Position numbers and translations under genes: made by a program. The notes below the pieces were generated by a model. That model was not told the origin of the DNA, did not search any database, and saw only the letters and a program-made list of their open reading frames with translations. DNA of 64,000 bases from JAAXHH01 sp965248395 (GTDB lineage: Bacteria > JAAXHH01), in NCBI GenBank assembly GCA_965248395.1, contig OZ252103.1, positions 62,001 to 126,000 of the forward strand, given 5' to 3'. Within the stretch, counting starts at the first letter, position 1, and each line of letters begins with the position of its first letter. This document shows positions 34,906 to 46,450 of this stretch, in pieces.

Positions 34906-35460
34906 ATGCGCACGTTCATCGCCGTGGAAGTACCGGTTGCCATAAAAAACCGGATTGCTGAGCTGGAAAATCGACTGAAAGGAACGGGGACCGATATCAA
35001 GTGGGTCGAACCGGGGAACATCCACATCACGCTGAAGTTCCTGGGTAACGTCGAGGCAGATCAGCCGGCGGTGATACGGGAAGGATTGTGCGAGGCCCTG
35101 GATTCCAATAGACCTTTTGCCTTGAGCCTGGGACGCGTGGGTGCCTTCCCGGACCTGAACCGGTCCCGGGTTTTCTGGGTTTCCATCCAAGAGGGCAAGG
35201 ACGAACTGATCACCATGCAGCAGCACATCGAAGCCGAATTGCACGCGCGCCGTTTCGTTCGCGAGGAAAGGCCCTTTTCGCCTCACCTGACCATCGGCAG
35301 GGTGCGGTCGCCGCGGGGACTGGCAAAGCTCACGGACATGGTCCGGACCATGTCGTTCGAGACCGAGCCGTTTACGGTGACCCGCGTGGCGGTGGTGCGG
35401 AGCGACCTGAAACCGAATGGGCCGGTCTACACGATTATCGATCACGTCGGATTGGAATGA
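34906..35460 (+). CDS. thpR: RNA 2',3'-cyclic phosphodiesterase (2H family)
   Basis: The 184-residue 2H-fold enzyme has both catalytic motifs, HITLKFLG (H40, T42) and HLTIGR (H127, T129), at the expected spacing. The N-terminus MRTFIAVEVP is typical of ThpR/LigT. The stop overlaps the recX start. Confidence 0.93.
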   Translation: MRTFIAVEVPVAIKNRIAELENRLKGTGTDIKWVEPGNIHITLKFLGNVEADQPAVIREGLCEALDSNRPFALSLGRVGAFPDLNRSRVFWVSIQEGKDELITMQQHIEAELHARRFVREERPFSPHLTIGRVRSPRGLAKLTDMVRTMSFETEPFTVTRVAVVRSDLKPNGPVYTIIDHVGLE

Positions 35461-36109
35461 CCATGCCGACCATAACGGACATCAGCACTCAGGGAAGCGG
35501 CCGGCGCCGGGAACGGAAGGTTACGGTCGACGACGACCGGACCTTGACGATCACGGAAGAAACCTTCCTGCGCTTCGGTCTTGCCGACGGCCAGGCGCTG
35601 GATTCGGATAGACTTCGGGAAATGGAAACCGCCGACGGCGTCGTCCGGGCCATGAGGGAAGCCCACCGGCTCATTGGCCATCGCATGCGGACCCGGCGCG
35701 AATTGGCGTTGAAACTGTCGTCGCGAGGCCGGTCGGAAGACGTCATCGAGATCGTGCTGGACCGGTTACAGGGCGCGGGGCTGATCGACGATGCGCGTTT
35801 CGCCAGCCTCTGGATCGACGAACGCCTTCGCACCCGGCCGGTCAGCCTGGCCCTGCTGCGCCGCGAATTGAGGCAGAAGGGGATCGACGCCGAAGTCGTC
35901 GAAACCGCGCTCAAGGAACGGGATGACGGCGAGGGGGAAACCGAGCGGGCCTACGAGGCGCTGCGCCGCCAGTCCCATCGATACGGCCGGCTGGACCGCG
36001 ACGCGGCCCAACGCCGCATGGTCGCCTTCCTGGGGAGACGGGGGTTCGGCCAGTCCGTCATCTACAACGTCGTCCATCGCGTGCTGGACGAGATACAGGA
36101 GTCCGGAAA

Positions 36110-36113
<4 letters not shown>
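35457..36113 (+). CDS. recX: Regulatory protein RecX
   Basis: The 218-residue protein, longer at the N-terminus than the shortest RecX, has three-helix repeats with RTRRELALKLSSRG, LIDDARFASLWIDER and LRRELRQKGID. RecX modulates RecA filaments. recA usually precedes it but the gene directly upstream is thpR, joined by an ATGA overlap. The stop overlaps the TTG start of alaS. Confidence 0.9.
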
Positions 36114-38755
<2,642 letters not shown>

Positions 38756-38861
38756 CGGGGCGGTACCCGGAAAAGTGCGGCACCAGGGAGGCCGGCGAAT
38801 CCGCCAACCTGTTCGCTTGATCCGCCGGCTGTAAACCCGGTTAAATGAACGGCACCAACCT

Positions 38862-39743
38862 ATGCGCATTCTCATAACCGGAGCCCGTGGACAACTGGGT
38901 ACGGACCTGCAGCGTTCCCTCTCCGGCCACGAGTTGATTCCCTGTACCCACGGTGAGCTTGACGTCACCGAAAAACACGCAGTGTACGGCCTGTTGAACG
39001 ACCACCGGCCCGACGCCGTGATCAATGCCGCGGCGTATCACAAGGTCGACGAATGCGAATCCCACCCCGAGAAAACCTTCGCCGTCAACGCCTTCGGTCC
39101 GTGGCACCTGGCCATGGCCTGCCGCATGTATGACGCCAGACTGGTGCAAATCAGCACGAATTTCGTTTTCGACGGCACCGCGGACCGGCCATACCGGGAA
39201 GATGACCTGCCCCTGCCTCTGAACGTGTACGGCACGGCCAAGCTGTCCGGCGAGCACCTGGTGCGATCGACCTGGGAACGTCATTTCATCGTCCGTACAA
39301 CCGGCCTGTTCGGCTGTTCCGGCGGGGGTGGAAAGGGCTACAATTTCGTCGAGACCATGATCCGTGCGGGCATGGAACGGCGGGAGGTGATCGTGGTGAG
39401 CGACCAGGTGATGTCGCCCACGGCGACGGCGGACCTGGCCGGGGCGCTCGCGGAACTCCTGGCGACCGATGCGTACGGCACGTACCACGTCACCAGCAGC
39501 GGCGCCTGTTCCTACTTCGAGTTTACCCGGTCCATCTACCGGAAAACGGGAATCGATGCCGTGGTGAAGCCTACGTCCACGGAAGCGTACGGCGCCCCGG
39601 CCGCCCGGCCGCTTTACTCGGTACTGGACAACGCCCGGGTCCGATCCATGGGTATCACGGAGATGCCGTCGTGGGAGGATGCCCTGGACGGCTACCTGGC
39701 TCAGCGGTCACGAGGCGATGGAACGAACGGCACCGATTCATGA
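38862..39743 (+). CDS. rmlD: dTDP-4-dehydrorhamnose reductase-like NAD(P)-dependent sugar reductase
   Basis: The 293-residue short-chain dehydrogenase has the nucleotide loop ITGARGQLGTDL and the RmlD-type motifs DVTEKHAV, NAAAYHKVDECE, STNFVFDGT and catalytic YGTAK. The other rml genes are absent here, and it heads a heptose gene run, so another deoxy-sugar substrate is possible. Its stop overlaps the hddA start. Confidence 0.85.
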   Translation: MRILITGARGQLGTDLQRSLSGHELIPCTHGELDVTEKHAVYGLLNDHRPDAVINAAAYHKVDECESHPEKTFAVNAFGPWHLAMACRMYDARLVQISTNFVFDGTADRPYREDDLPLPLNVYGTAKLSGEHLVRSTWERHFIVRTTGLFGCSGGGGKGYNFVETMIRAGMERREVIVVSDQVMSPTATADLAGALAELLATDAYGTYHVTSSGACSYFEFTRSIYRKTGIDAVVKPTSTEAYGAPAARPLYSVLDNARVRSMGITEMPSWEDALDGYLAQRSRGDGTNGTDS

Positions 39744-40726
39744 TCATAACCCAGACTCCCCTGCGCATCAGTTTCGCCGGCGGCCTTACGGATTTCGCCG
39801 ATTTCTACGAACGGGAAGACGGCCTGGTCGTCAGCGCGGCCATTGACAAGTATATCTTCGTCATCATCAACGAACGTTTCGACGACAGGATATACATCAA
39901 CTACTCGAAAAGGGAGGCTGTCGATCATCCCGACGAGATCGAGCACGATCTCATCCGGGAAGCCCTGCTTCTCACCGGCGTGACCAGGGGCGTGGAAATC
40001 ACGACCCTGACGGACATACCGACGGAAGGTTCGGGCCTGGGTTCCTCGAGCAGCATTACGGTGGGGCTGCTGAACGCACTGTACACCTATTGCGGAGACC
40101 CTCAGCCCACGGAACAGCTGGCCAGGGACGCCTGCGAGATCGAAATTTCCCGCTGCGGCAAGCCCATCGGGAAACAGGACCAGTACATCGCGGCGTACGG
40201 CGGTCTCCGCGCCTTTACGTTCAGGACCGGCGGCGTGGAGGTGGAGCGCCTCGACGTGTCTAACGACCACGCACTGGAATTGAGCGACCGTCTGATGCTG
40301 TTCTACACCAACAAGACCCGGAAGGCGGAAACCGTGCTGCGTGAGCAGAAAGCGCACATGACCACGAAATTCGAATTGCTGAAGGAGATCAGGTCCGTAG
40401 CCCAGGACACCAGGGAAGACCTGACCGCCGGGCGAATCGACGGAATGGGCGAACTACTGAACCGGGGCTGGACCTGGAAGTACAGGATGTCCGGACTGGT
40501 AAGCAATGCCGAAATCGACACCATGTACCAGAGGGCGAGGGACGCCGGCGCAACGGGCGGCAAGATATGCGGCGCGGGTGGCGGCGGTTTCCTGCTTCTG
40601 TATTGTCCCCGCCGGGCCCAACCCCGGGTTCGCGAAGCGCTTTCCGACTACCGGGAACTGCCGTTCAACCTGGAACGGGATGGCACCAAGGTGATTTTCA
40701 ACATGCGGAGGTATGAAACGAAATGA
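39740..40726 (+). CDS. hddA: D-glycero-D-manno-heptose 7-phosphate kinase-like GHMP kinase
   Basis: The 328-residue GHMP kinase starts TPLRISFAGGLTDFADFYER, has the ATP loop GSGLGSSSSITVGLLNA and the C-terminal GGKICGAGGGGFLLLYC, all standard for HddA. It phosphorylates C1 of heptose-7-phosphate on the GDP-heptose route. The next gene, gmhA, makes its substrate. Start and stop overlap both neighbours. Confidence 0.88.
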   Translation: MIITQTPLRISFAGGLTDFADFYEREDGLVVSAAIDKYIFVIINERFDDRIYINYSKREAVDHPDEIEHDLIREALLLTGVTRGVEITTLTDIPTEGSGLGSSSSITVGLLNALYTYCGDPQPTEQLARDACEIEISRCGKPIGKQDQYIAAYGGLRAFTFRTGGVEVERLDVSNDHALELSDRLMLFYTNKTRKAETVLREQKAHMTTKFELLKEIRSVAQDTREDLTAGRIDGMGELLNRGWTWKYRMSGLVSNAEIDTMYQRARDAGATGGKICGAGGGGFLLLYCPRRAQPRVREALSDYRELPFNLERDGTKVIFNMRRYETK

Positions 40727-41289
40727 TCCGCGAATACCTCGACTGGACGCGGGAGGTCTGCGACCGGATCGAACCCCGCGAGGTGCAGGAACTGGTAGAC
40801 CTCCTGATGGACGCGCGAAAGAATGGGCGGGGAATCTTCGTCATTGGAAACGGCGGCAGCGCGGCGACGGCTTCGCATTTTGCCGTGGACCTGGGCAAGG
40901 GCACGCTGCGCGACACGGAAGATCATCCCCGTTTCCGGGTCAATAGCCTTACGGACAACCTGCCCTACGTCACGGCCTGGGCCAACGACTTCGACTACGA
41001 CCAGGTTTTCGTACAGCAGTTGCGTAATCTCGGCGTGGCGGGCGACGTGGTCATAGGCATCAGCGCGTCCGGGAACAGCCCAAACTTGGTTCGCGCCATC
41101 GAATACGCCGTATCGGCAGGGATGGTTACGGTCGCGATGACGGGATTCTCCGGCGGAAAGTTGAAGGAGATGGCAGATCATTCGGTCCACGTCCCCGTGG
41201 ACGACTACGGTATGGCGGAGAACATGCACATGATCATCGTCCACATCATCATCACGCAGACCACGGCTCAAGTAGCGGACGGCGAATGA
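40723..41289 (+). CDS. gmhA: Sedoheptulose-7-phosphate isomerase
   Basis: The 188-residue SIS-domain enzyme converts sedoheptulose-7-phosphate to heptose-7-phosphate. The SIS loops are FVIGNGGSAATASHFAVDLG and IGISASGNSPNLVRAIEYA. It is coupled by ATGA overlaps to hddA before it and ispE after it. Confidence 0.92.
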   Translation: MIREYLDWTREVCDRIEPREVQELVDLLMDARKNGRGIFVIGNGGSAATASHFAVDLGKGTLRDTEDHPRFRVNSLTDNLPYVTAWANDFDYDQVFVQQLRNLGVAGDVVIGISASGNSPNLVRAIEYAVSAGMVTVAMTGFSGGKLKEMADHSVHVPVDDYGMAENMHMIIVHIIITQTTAQVADGE

Positions 41290-42164
41290 TCCTTCATTCC
41301 CACGCCAAGATCAACCTGGGAATCCACCTGCTCGGAAATCGGCCCGACGGATATCACGAGATCGTTACGCTGATGGAATCCGTGGACCTGGGCGACGACG
41401 TGGAGGTTACCGGGCAGGAAAAGGGAACGACCGTAACCTGCACCGACCCTTCCGTGCCTACGGACGGACGCAACCTGGTGAGCAGGGCGGCCGATCTCGT
41501 ACGGGACCGGTACGGACTCGGCGACCGGGGCGTATGTATAAATATAGAGAAGCGCATCCCTGTGGCGGCGGGACTCGCCGGCGGGAGTGGCAACGCGGCC
41601 ATGACCCTCCACGGGCTCAATGCGCTCTGGTCGCTGGGATTGCGGGAAGCAGAACTGATGGAACTGGCCGCGGAGCTGGGATCGGACGTACCGTTTTGCC
41701 TGTACGGCGGCACGGCGGTGGCAACCGGGAGAGGCGAAAAGGTCGAATGGCTGGAGAAGACCGGTCCCCGCCACTACGTGCTGGTCTGTCCACCCCTCGC
41801 GGTCTCCAGCGGATGGGCCTACGGCCGCTCGAAATTGGAATTGACAAAAGAAAGATCCCGTATTAATTTAGTTGTTTCTGTCCTGCGGGCTGGGGACGTC
41901 GGCAAGCTGGCGGCCTGTCTGCATAACGACCTGGAACCGGCTGTGCGGTCGGCCCATCCCGAGATCGACAGGGCAAGGGGTCTGCTGGTTGACGCCGGCC
42001 TGGAAGGCATACTGATGTCGGGCAGCGGTCCGGCTGTCTTCGGACTGGCGCACGGCCGGGCAGCGGCAGAACGGATAGCACGCGACCTGCGGGGACTGGT
42101 GGAACCGTCCTGGCGGGTCTTTGCGGTATCCTCGATATCCCGTGGGGATGCCGGGGTCATTTAA
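41286..42164 (+). CDS. ispE: 4-diphosphocytidyl-2-C-methyl-D-erythritol kinase
   Basis: The 292-residue GHMP kinase of the MEP isoprenoid pathway starts LHSHAKINLGIHLLGNRPDGYHEIVTLM (read in parts) and has the ATP loop VAAGLAGGSGNAAMTLHGLN and the DVPFCLYGGTAVATGRGE segment. It is followed by prs as in many bacteria, but its start overlaps gmhA, tying isoprenoid and heptose genes into one transcript. Confidence 0.95.
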   Translation: MILHSHAKINLGIHLLGNRPDGYHEIVTLMESVDLGDDVEVTGQEKGTTVTCTDPSVPTDGRNLVSRAADLVRDRYGLGDRGVCINIEKRIPVAAGLAGGSGNAAMTLHGLNALWSLGLREAELMELAAELGSDVPFCLYGGTAVATGRGEKVEWLEKTGPRHYVLVCPPLAVSSGWAYGRSKLELTKERSRINLVVSVLRAGDVGKLAACLHNDLEPAVRSAHPEIDRARGLLVDAGLEGILMSGSGPAVFGLAHGRAAAERIARDLRGLVEPSWRVFAVSSISRGDAGVI

Positions 42165-42185
42165 CTGTTGGAGGGAGGACCGAGC

Positions 42186-43139
42186 ATGGCGGTCGGTCTG
42201 AAGATTCTGAGTGGAAATTCAAACAAACCGCTGGCACAGGACATCTGTAAATATCTCGGCGTACGTATGGGCAATGCCGCCGTATCGCGATTCAGCGACA
42301 ACGAGATCCGGATACACATCAACGAGGACATCCGCGGTACCGACGTGTTCGTGTTCCAGTCAACCAATTCGCCGGCGGAAAACCTCCTCGAGTTGCTGTT
42401 GCTTCTGGATGCGGCCAAACGGGCTTCGGCGCGAAGAGCCACTGCGGTGATACCCTATTTCGGCTATGCCCGCCAGGACCGCAAGGCTGGGCCCAGGGTT
42501 CCCATTTCGGCCAAGGTCGTCGCGAACCTGATCGCCGCTGCCGGGGCGGACCGGGTACTGACGATGGATCTGCACGCGCCCCAGATCCAGGGGTTCTTCG
42601 ACATTCCCCTGGACCATCTCTACTCCGCGCCCGTGTTCACGCGCCGGCTCAGAGAACTGGGGACATCGGAGAACCTCGTGATCGCTTCCCCGGACGCGGG
42701 GGGCATGGCCATGGCACGGTCTTACGGCAGGCGTCTTGACTGTCCCCTGGCGCTCGTGGACAAGCGGCGCCCAAGACCCAACGTCTCCGAGGTCGTCAAC
42801 GTGATCGGCGAAGTGGAAGGAAAGAACGTGATCATCCGCGACGACATGATCGACACCGGGGGAAGCCTGACCGGAGCGGCCGAGGCTTTGAAAAAGAACG
42901 GCGCCGAAACGATTTACGCGGCGTGTACCCATGCGTTGCTTTCCGGTAGCGCCGTGCAAAAGGTGGAGGATTCCGTACTGGACTGCCTGATCGTCTCAGA
43001 CACGATACACCTGAGTCCGGACAAGCAGATCGACAAGCTGGAACAGCTGTCAGTTGCGTCCCTCTTCGGCGAGGCGATCAAGCGCATACACGAAGAAAAA
43101 TCCGTCAGTTCACTATTCGAATCGTCGGATCAGACTTGA
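42186..43139 (+). CDS. prs: Ribose-phosphate pyrophosphokinase
   Basis: The 317-residue enzyme makes PRPP. Signature segments are KILSGNSNKPLAQDICKYLG, ATAVIPYFGYARQDRKA and the PRPP loop RDDMIDTGGSLTGAAEAL. The ATG at 42186 has GGAGGGAGG upstream. It supplies PRPP for hpt and nucleotide synthesis. Confidence 0.96.
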   Translation: MAVGLKILSGNSNKPLAQDICKYLGVRMGNAAVSRFSDNEIRIHINEDIRGTDVFVFQSTNSPAENLLELLLLLDAAKRASARRATAVIPYFGYARQDRKAGPRVPISAKVVANLIAAAGADRVLTMDLHAPQIQGFFDIPLDHLYSAPVFTRRLRELGTSENLVIASPDAGGMAMARSYGRRLDCPLALVDKRRPRPNVSEVVNVIGEVEGKNVIIRDDMIDTGGSLTGAAEALKKNGAETIYAACTHALLSGSAVQKVEDSVLDCLIVSDTIHLSPDKQIDKLEQLSVASLFGEAIKRIHEEKSVSSLFESSDQT

Positions 43140-43225
43140 GATAGATCAATCCGGCGCTGCCGGAAAAGGAAATCCAACCGGTACTGGATCGTAATTGAAC
43201 ATCTGGAATCGCACAGGAGAAGGAC

Positions 43226-43897
43226 ATGAACGAGGTATCACTTAGAGCCCGTCAACGGACGGACACCGGAAAAAAGGTCGCCAAGACGCTTAGGCGGGAG
43301 GGCGGTCTGCCCGCCGTGGTCTACGGAAGCGGGGAATCCACGACGCCATTGATCCTCGACTACCGCGAGTTCGAGGGCTTCCTGAGGGAAACCAGGGGCG
43401 AAAGCGTCGTCATAAATCTCGAAATCGAAGGCATGGCGGCCAAAAAGGTCCTGTTGCGGGATATCCAGAGGGATTACCTGAAAAACTCGGTGCTGCACGC
43501 CGATTTCCAGCAGATCAGGATGAGCGACCGGATCACGACAGAGGTTTCTCTCGTGCTTACAGGTGAACCGATCGGTGTGACGAGAGACGGGGGCGTGTTG
43601 GACCAGTCCCTGCGGGTGATTGAAATACGCTGCGTCGCATCCGAGATTCCCGAGCACCTGGAAGTCGATATCGGCGAATTGCTCATGGGCGAGACGGTCC
43701 ACGTCAGTGATCTTACCTTAGATCACGTGGAAATCGTGACCGATGGAGAAGTCGCCGTGGTATCCGTACTGACGCCGATGGCCGAGGAGCCGGAAGAAGA
43801 AGAAGTCGACCTGGAGCAGGAAGAACCGGAAATCATCGGCCGGACCCAGGAAGACGGCGAGGGCGAGGGCGAGGACGAGGACGAAAGCGAAGACTAA
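43226..43897 (+). CDS. rplY: 50S ribosomal protein L25/CTC
   Basis: The 223-residue long-form L25 has an N-terminal 5S rRNA binding domain (RTDTGKKVAKTLRREGGLPAVVYG), a C-terminal beta domain and a very acidic tail of about 35 residues (EEPEEEEVDLEQEEPE and EDEDESED). The order ispE-prs-rplY-pth is widely conserved. Confidence 0.94.
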   Translation: MNEVSLRARQRTDTGKKVAKTLRREGGLPAVVYGSGESTTPLILDYREFEGFLRETRGESVVINLEIEGMAAKKVLLRDIQRDYLKNSVLHADFQQIRMSDRITTEVSLVLTGEPIGVTRDGGVLDQSLRVIEIRCVASEIPEHLEVDIGELLMGETVHVSDLTLDHVEIVTDGEVAVVSVLTPMAEEPEEEEVDLEQEEPEIIGRTQEDGEGEGEDEDESED

Positions 43898-43957
43898 GGC
43901 AGCCTGGTTATGTGTCAGCATGCCGATACCGGTCCCTTGCGGCCTGAAGGTTCGTCC

Positions 43958-44533
43958 ATGCATGCCTTCATCGGTCTCGGCAATCCGGGCGTTAGGTACG
44001 CAGGCACACGCCATAACGCCGGTTACGACGTGATCGACACTTGGCTTCGGCGGCTCGATCTCGAGCTTGCCCCGGTAAGCCAACGGTTTCACGGAACAGT
44101 CGCTACGATCGCCGGACTGCCCGTGTCACTGGTAAAGCCGATGACCTTCATGAACCGCAGCGGTTACGCGGTCAGGGAGGCGGTCGGACATTACGAACTC
44201 GACGTCGATCGCATCGTGGTGGTTTGCGACGACGTCAACCTGCCCTTCGGTTCGTTGCGTCTGAGGGCGAAGGGCAGTCATGGCGGCCACCGGGGGCTGG
44301 AATCCATTGTAGACGCGCTGGGAACGGTGGATTTCGCCCGCCAGCGCATCGGCGTCGACGTTCCCCGGGAAGCCGATACGCTGATCGATTACGTGCTGGA
44401 GGAATTCAACAGGGAAGAAACATCCGATTTGCCCTTCATCCTTGACCGGGCCTGCGACCAACTGGAATTGTTCGTGAGCGACGGTTGCAGCGAGGCTGCG
44501 AGCAGGTTCAACGGTCCGTCTTTCACGGACTGA
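43958..44533 (+). CDS. pth: Peptidyl-tRNA hydrolase
   Basis: The 191-residue enzyme frees tRNA from peptidyl-tRNA. Motifs: IGLGNPGVRYAGTRHNAGYD with the catalytic histidine, KPMTFMNRSG, and DDVNLPFGSLRLRAKGSHGGHRG. The ATG at 43958 has GAAGG seven bases upstream; in-frame upstream codons are not conserved. Confidence 0.95.
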   Translation: MHAFIGLGNPGVRYAGTRHNAGYDVIDTWLRRLDLELAPVSQRFHGTVATIAGLPVSLVKPMTFMNRSGYAVREAVGHYELDVDRIVVVCDDVNLPFGSLRLRAKGSHGGHRGLESIVDALGTVDFARQRIGVDVPREADTLIDYVLEEFNREETSDLPFILDRACDQLELFVSDGCSEAASRFNGPSFTD

Positions 44534-44579
44534 AGGCAAACCGGCTGAACGAATCCGCATACAACCAAGGAGAATGCAC

Positions 44580-44927
44580 GTGCGGTCCTATGAAACTGTA
44601 GTGATTATCGATAACCGCCTCGAAGAAGCGCCTCTCGAGGAGGAGATAACTTCCATCGAAGGACTCATTACCTCGAACCAGGGTGAGGTCGTCGCCACGG
44701 AACGCTGGGGCAGCCGAAAACTCAGTTACGAGATCAACGAGTCCCACCAGGGAAATTACACCCTGATTCGCTTCGATGGCGAACCGACCCTGGTGGACGT
44801 GCTGGACCGGTCGTTCAAGTTGAACGATCGCGTACTCCGCCATATGACGAAACGGGTCAAGAAACATCCCGCACATGCATATGAAAAGAGCGACCAATCC
44901 GATAATGAAACAGGAGCCAAAGCATGA
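44580..44927 (+). CDS. rpsF: 30S ribosomal protein S6
   Basis: The 115-residue protein begins MRSYETVVIIDNRL. I chose the GTG at 44580, because AAGGAG (44567-44572) lies seven bases upstream, the best spacing; the ATG at 44574 is only one base from it. The stop overlaps rpsR. No ssb gene lies between rpsF and rpsR. Confidence 0.95.
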   Translation: MRSYETVVIIDNRLEEAPLEEEITSIEGLITSNQGEVVATERWGSRKLSYEINESHQGNYTLIRFDGEPTLVDVLDRSFKLNDRVLRHMTKRVKKHPAHAYEKSDQSDNETGAKA

Positions 44928-45157
44928 ATCAATCCAGGATGACCAGGGGGAGAAAGCAGAAACGCATACCGGGCCGCATTAAGAACATCGATTACAAGGA
45001 CCCGAAGCAGCTCCGGCGTTTCGTCACCGAACGGGGAAAGATCGTGCCCAGCCGCATCTCGGGGGCCAGCGCCTTGTGCCAGCGGCGCCTGGCGAAGGCC
45101 ATCAAGCGGGCGCGGCATATCGGCCTGCTCCCCTTCATCGAAGAAACCTACAAGTAG
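44924..45157 (+). CDS. rpsR: 30S ribosomal protein S18
   Basis: The 77-residue basic protein has the S18 core IDYKDPKQLRRFVTERGKI and RRLAKAIKRARHIGLLPF. The ATG overlaps the rpsF stop. It binds S6 in the 30S platform. Confidence 0.96.
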   Translation: MNQSRMTRGRKQKRIPGRIKNIDYKDPKQLRRFVTERGKIVPSRISGASALCQRRLAKAIKRARHIGLLPFIEETYK

Positions 45158-45171
45158 CCGAGGAGTCGGAC

Positions 45172-45615
45172 GTGAAGCTCATATTGACCGAATCTGTCCA
45201 GAACCTCGGAAACATCGGTGAAATCGTCGAGGTCTCTAACGGTTACGGCAGAAACTACCTGATGCTGTCGAAGAAGGCAGTTCCGGCGACGCCCGGAAAC
45301 CTGAAAATGCTTCAAGGCAAAATGAAGCGTCAACTGGCCCAGGAAGCCAAGACGCAGGAGCAGGCTTCGGAACTCGCCGCGATCATGGAAGAAGTCTCCC
45401 TGACCGCCGTCGTTCAGGTCGGGGAAGAAGACCGAATGTTCGGTTCCGTGACCCAGCAGAACATCGCCGACCTGCTGAAGGAAAAAGGCTACTATATCGA
45501 CCGTCGCAAGATCAATATGGACGAGCCCATCAAGGCGCTGGGCATATATACCATTCCCATCGCGCTCCATGCCCAGGTCGAGGCCAACGTGAAACTGTGG
45601 GTGGTCAAGGAATAG
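45172..45615 (+). CDS. rplI: 50S ribosomal protein L9
   Basis: The 147-residue protein has the N-terminal signature KLILTESVQNLGNIGEIVEV and NGYGRNYL, a long central helix and the C-terminal domain. The GTG at 45172 has GAGGAG upstream. It is the last gene of the rpsF-rpsR-rplI operon. Confidence 0.96.
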   Translation: MKLILTESVQNLGNIGEIVEVSNGYGRNYLMLSKKAVPATPGNLKMLQGKMKRQLAQEAKTQEQASELAAIMEEVSLTAVVQVGEEDRMFGSVTQQNIADLLKEKGYYIDRRKINMDEPIKALGIYTIPIALHAQVEANVKLWVVKE

Positions 45616-45640
45616 GGTCGGATCGCGCCTCAATTTAGTC

Positions 45641-45669
45641 TTGACGAAAAACGCCGGAATTCGTATATT
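45641..45669 (+). promoter_or_regulatory. sigma70-type promoter before the small membrane protein
   Basis: TTGACG (45641-45646) and TATATT (45664-45669) are 17 bp apart. The start site would fall near 45676, about 20 bp before the ATG of the next gene. It may also feed the tRNA-Val/Asp/Leu cluster. Confidence 0.75.
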
Positions 45670-45694
45670 GAGCACTCGTGGAGGTAGAGGAGAA

Positions 45695-45970
45695 ATGGCG
45701 AGAAAACCGCAGTCAGAGCCCGGTTCATCCCGGTCATCAGGACGGCGTCGCGCCACGGGAAGTCAGACATACGTCCTGCCGTTTCGTGGTTCCCACTTTC
45801 GTCTCCTCGGCGTGGTACTCGGAGCTATACTTCTGGGTTTCATCGCGCTGGCGTACGAATCGATCACACTGGCGCCGTTGTTGATGGTTTCCGGTTACTG
45901 CCTGGGCATTCCCGTGGTTCTGATCTGGAGAGGAAAGGCCGCAAGAACGGGCTCAGCCAACGACCGGTAA
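45695..45970 (+). CDS. Small two-helix membrane protein of unknown function
   Basis: The 91-residue product has a basic, serine-rich N-terminus (about 1-30), a short segment TYVLPFRGSHFRL, and two hydrophobic helices (LLGVVLGAILLGFIALAY and LAPLLMVSGYCLGIPVVLIW). It has GAGGAG upstream and its own strong promoter, so it is probably expressed. I do not recognise a family. tRNA-Val starts 30 bp after the stop. Confidence 0.65.
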   Translation: MARKPQSEPGSSRSSGRRRATGSQTYVLPFRGSHFRLLGVVLGAILLGFIALAYESITLAPLLMVSGYCLGIPVVLIWRGKAARTGSANDR

Positions 45971-46000
45971 TCGCGTCAACCGTAGCGTGCGATCACGTAC

Positions 46001-46075
46001 GGGCGATTAGCTCAGTTGGTTCAGAGCGCATGCCTTACAAGCATGAGGTCACTGGTTCGAATCCAGTATCGCCCA
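46001..46075 (+). tRNA. tRNA-Val (TAC)
   Basis: Acceptor GGGCGAT/ATCGCCC, A73. The stem CATGC/GCATG encloses CTTACAA, anticodon TAC. First of a three-tRNA cluster. Confidence 0.95.
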
Positions 46076-46086
46076 TGCAACATATC

Positions 46087-46161
46087 GGGGGCGTAGTTCA
46101 ATCTGGTTAGAGCACTGCCCTGTCACGGCAGAAGTTGCGGGTTCGAGTCCCGTCGTCCCCG
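46087..46161 (+). tRNA. tRNA-Asp (GTC)
   Basis: Acceptor GGGGGCG/CGTCCCC, G73 as required for Asp. The stem CTGCC/GGCAG encloses CTGTCAC, anticodon GTC. Confidence 0.95.
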
Positions 46162-46173
46162 TTATATTTAATC

Positions 46174-46211
46174 GATAGCCCGTCGAACGAGCATGTCTCC
46201 GGCGGGCTATC
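46174..46211 (+). repeat. Perfect 9-bp inverted repeat between tRNA-Asp and tRNA-Leu
   Basis: GATAGCCCG (46174-46182) and CGGGCTATC (46203-46211) flank a 20-nt loop. No T run follows, so it is more likely a processing hairpin or a leaky terminator than a strong terminator. Confidence 0.6.
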
Positions 46212-46219
46212 TTGATTAT

Positions 46220-46303
46220 GCCGGAGTGGTGGAATTGGTAGACGCGAGGGACTCAAAATCCCTTGACCGCAAGGTCGTGTCGGTTCGAGTCCGACCTCCG
46301 GCA
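46220..46303 (+). tRNA. tRNA-Leu (CAA)
   Basis: Acceptor GCCGGAG/CTCCGGC, A73, long variable arm. The anticodon loop CTCAAAA gives CAA. Confidence 0.94.
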
Positions 46304-46450
46304 TCCTGGCCCGTCACCCGGGCGGATTCCATTGGGAGCGGCGACATCCAGGCAGTTCGACGATCTCCGATGTCCACGCAAGATACACGGTAAAGCGGTA
46401 AACGTCTTCGAAGATAGCCACCCATCTCGAACTGAAAGCAGGATGCAACG

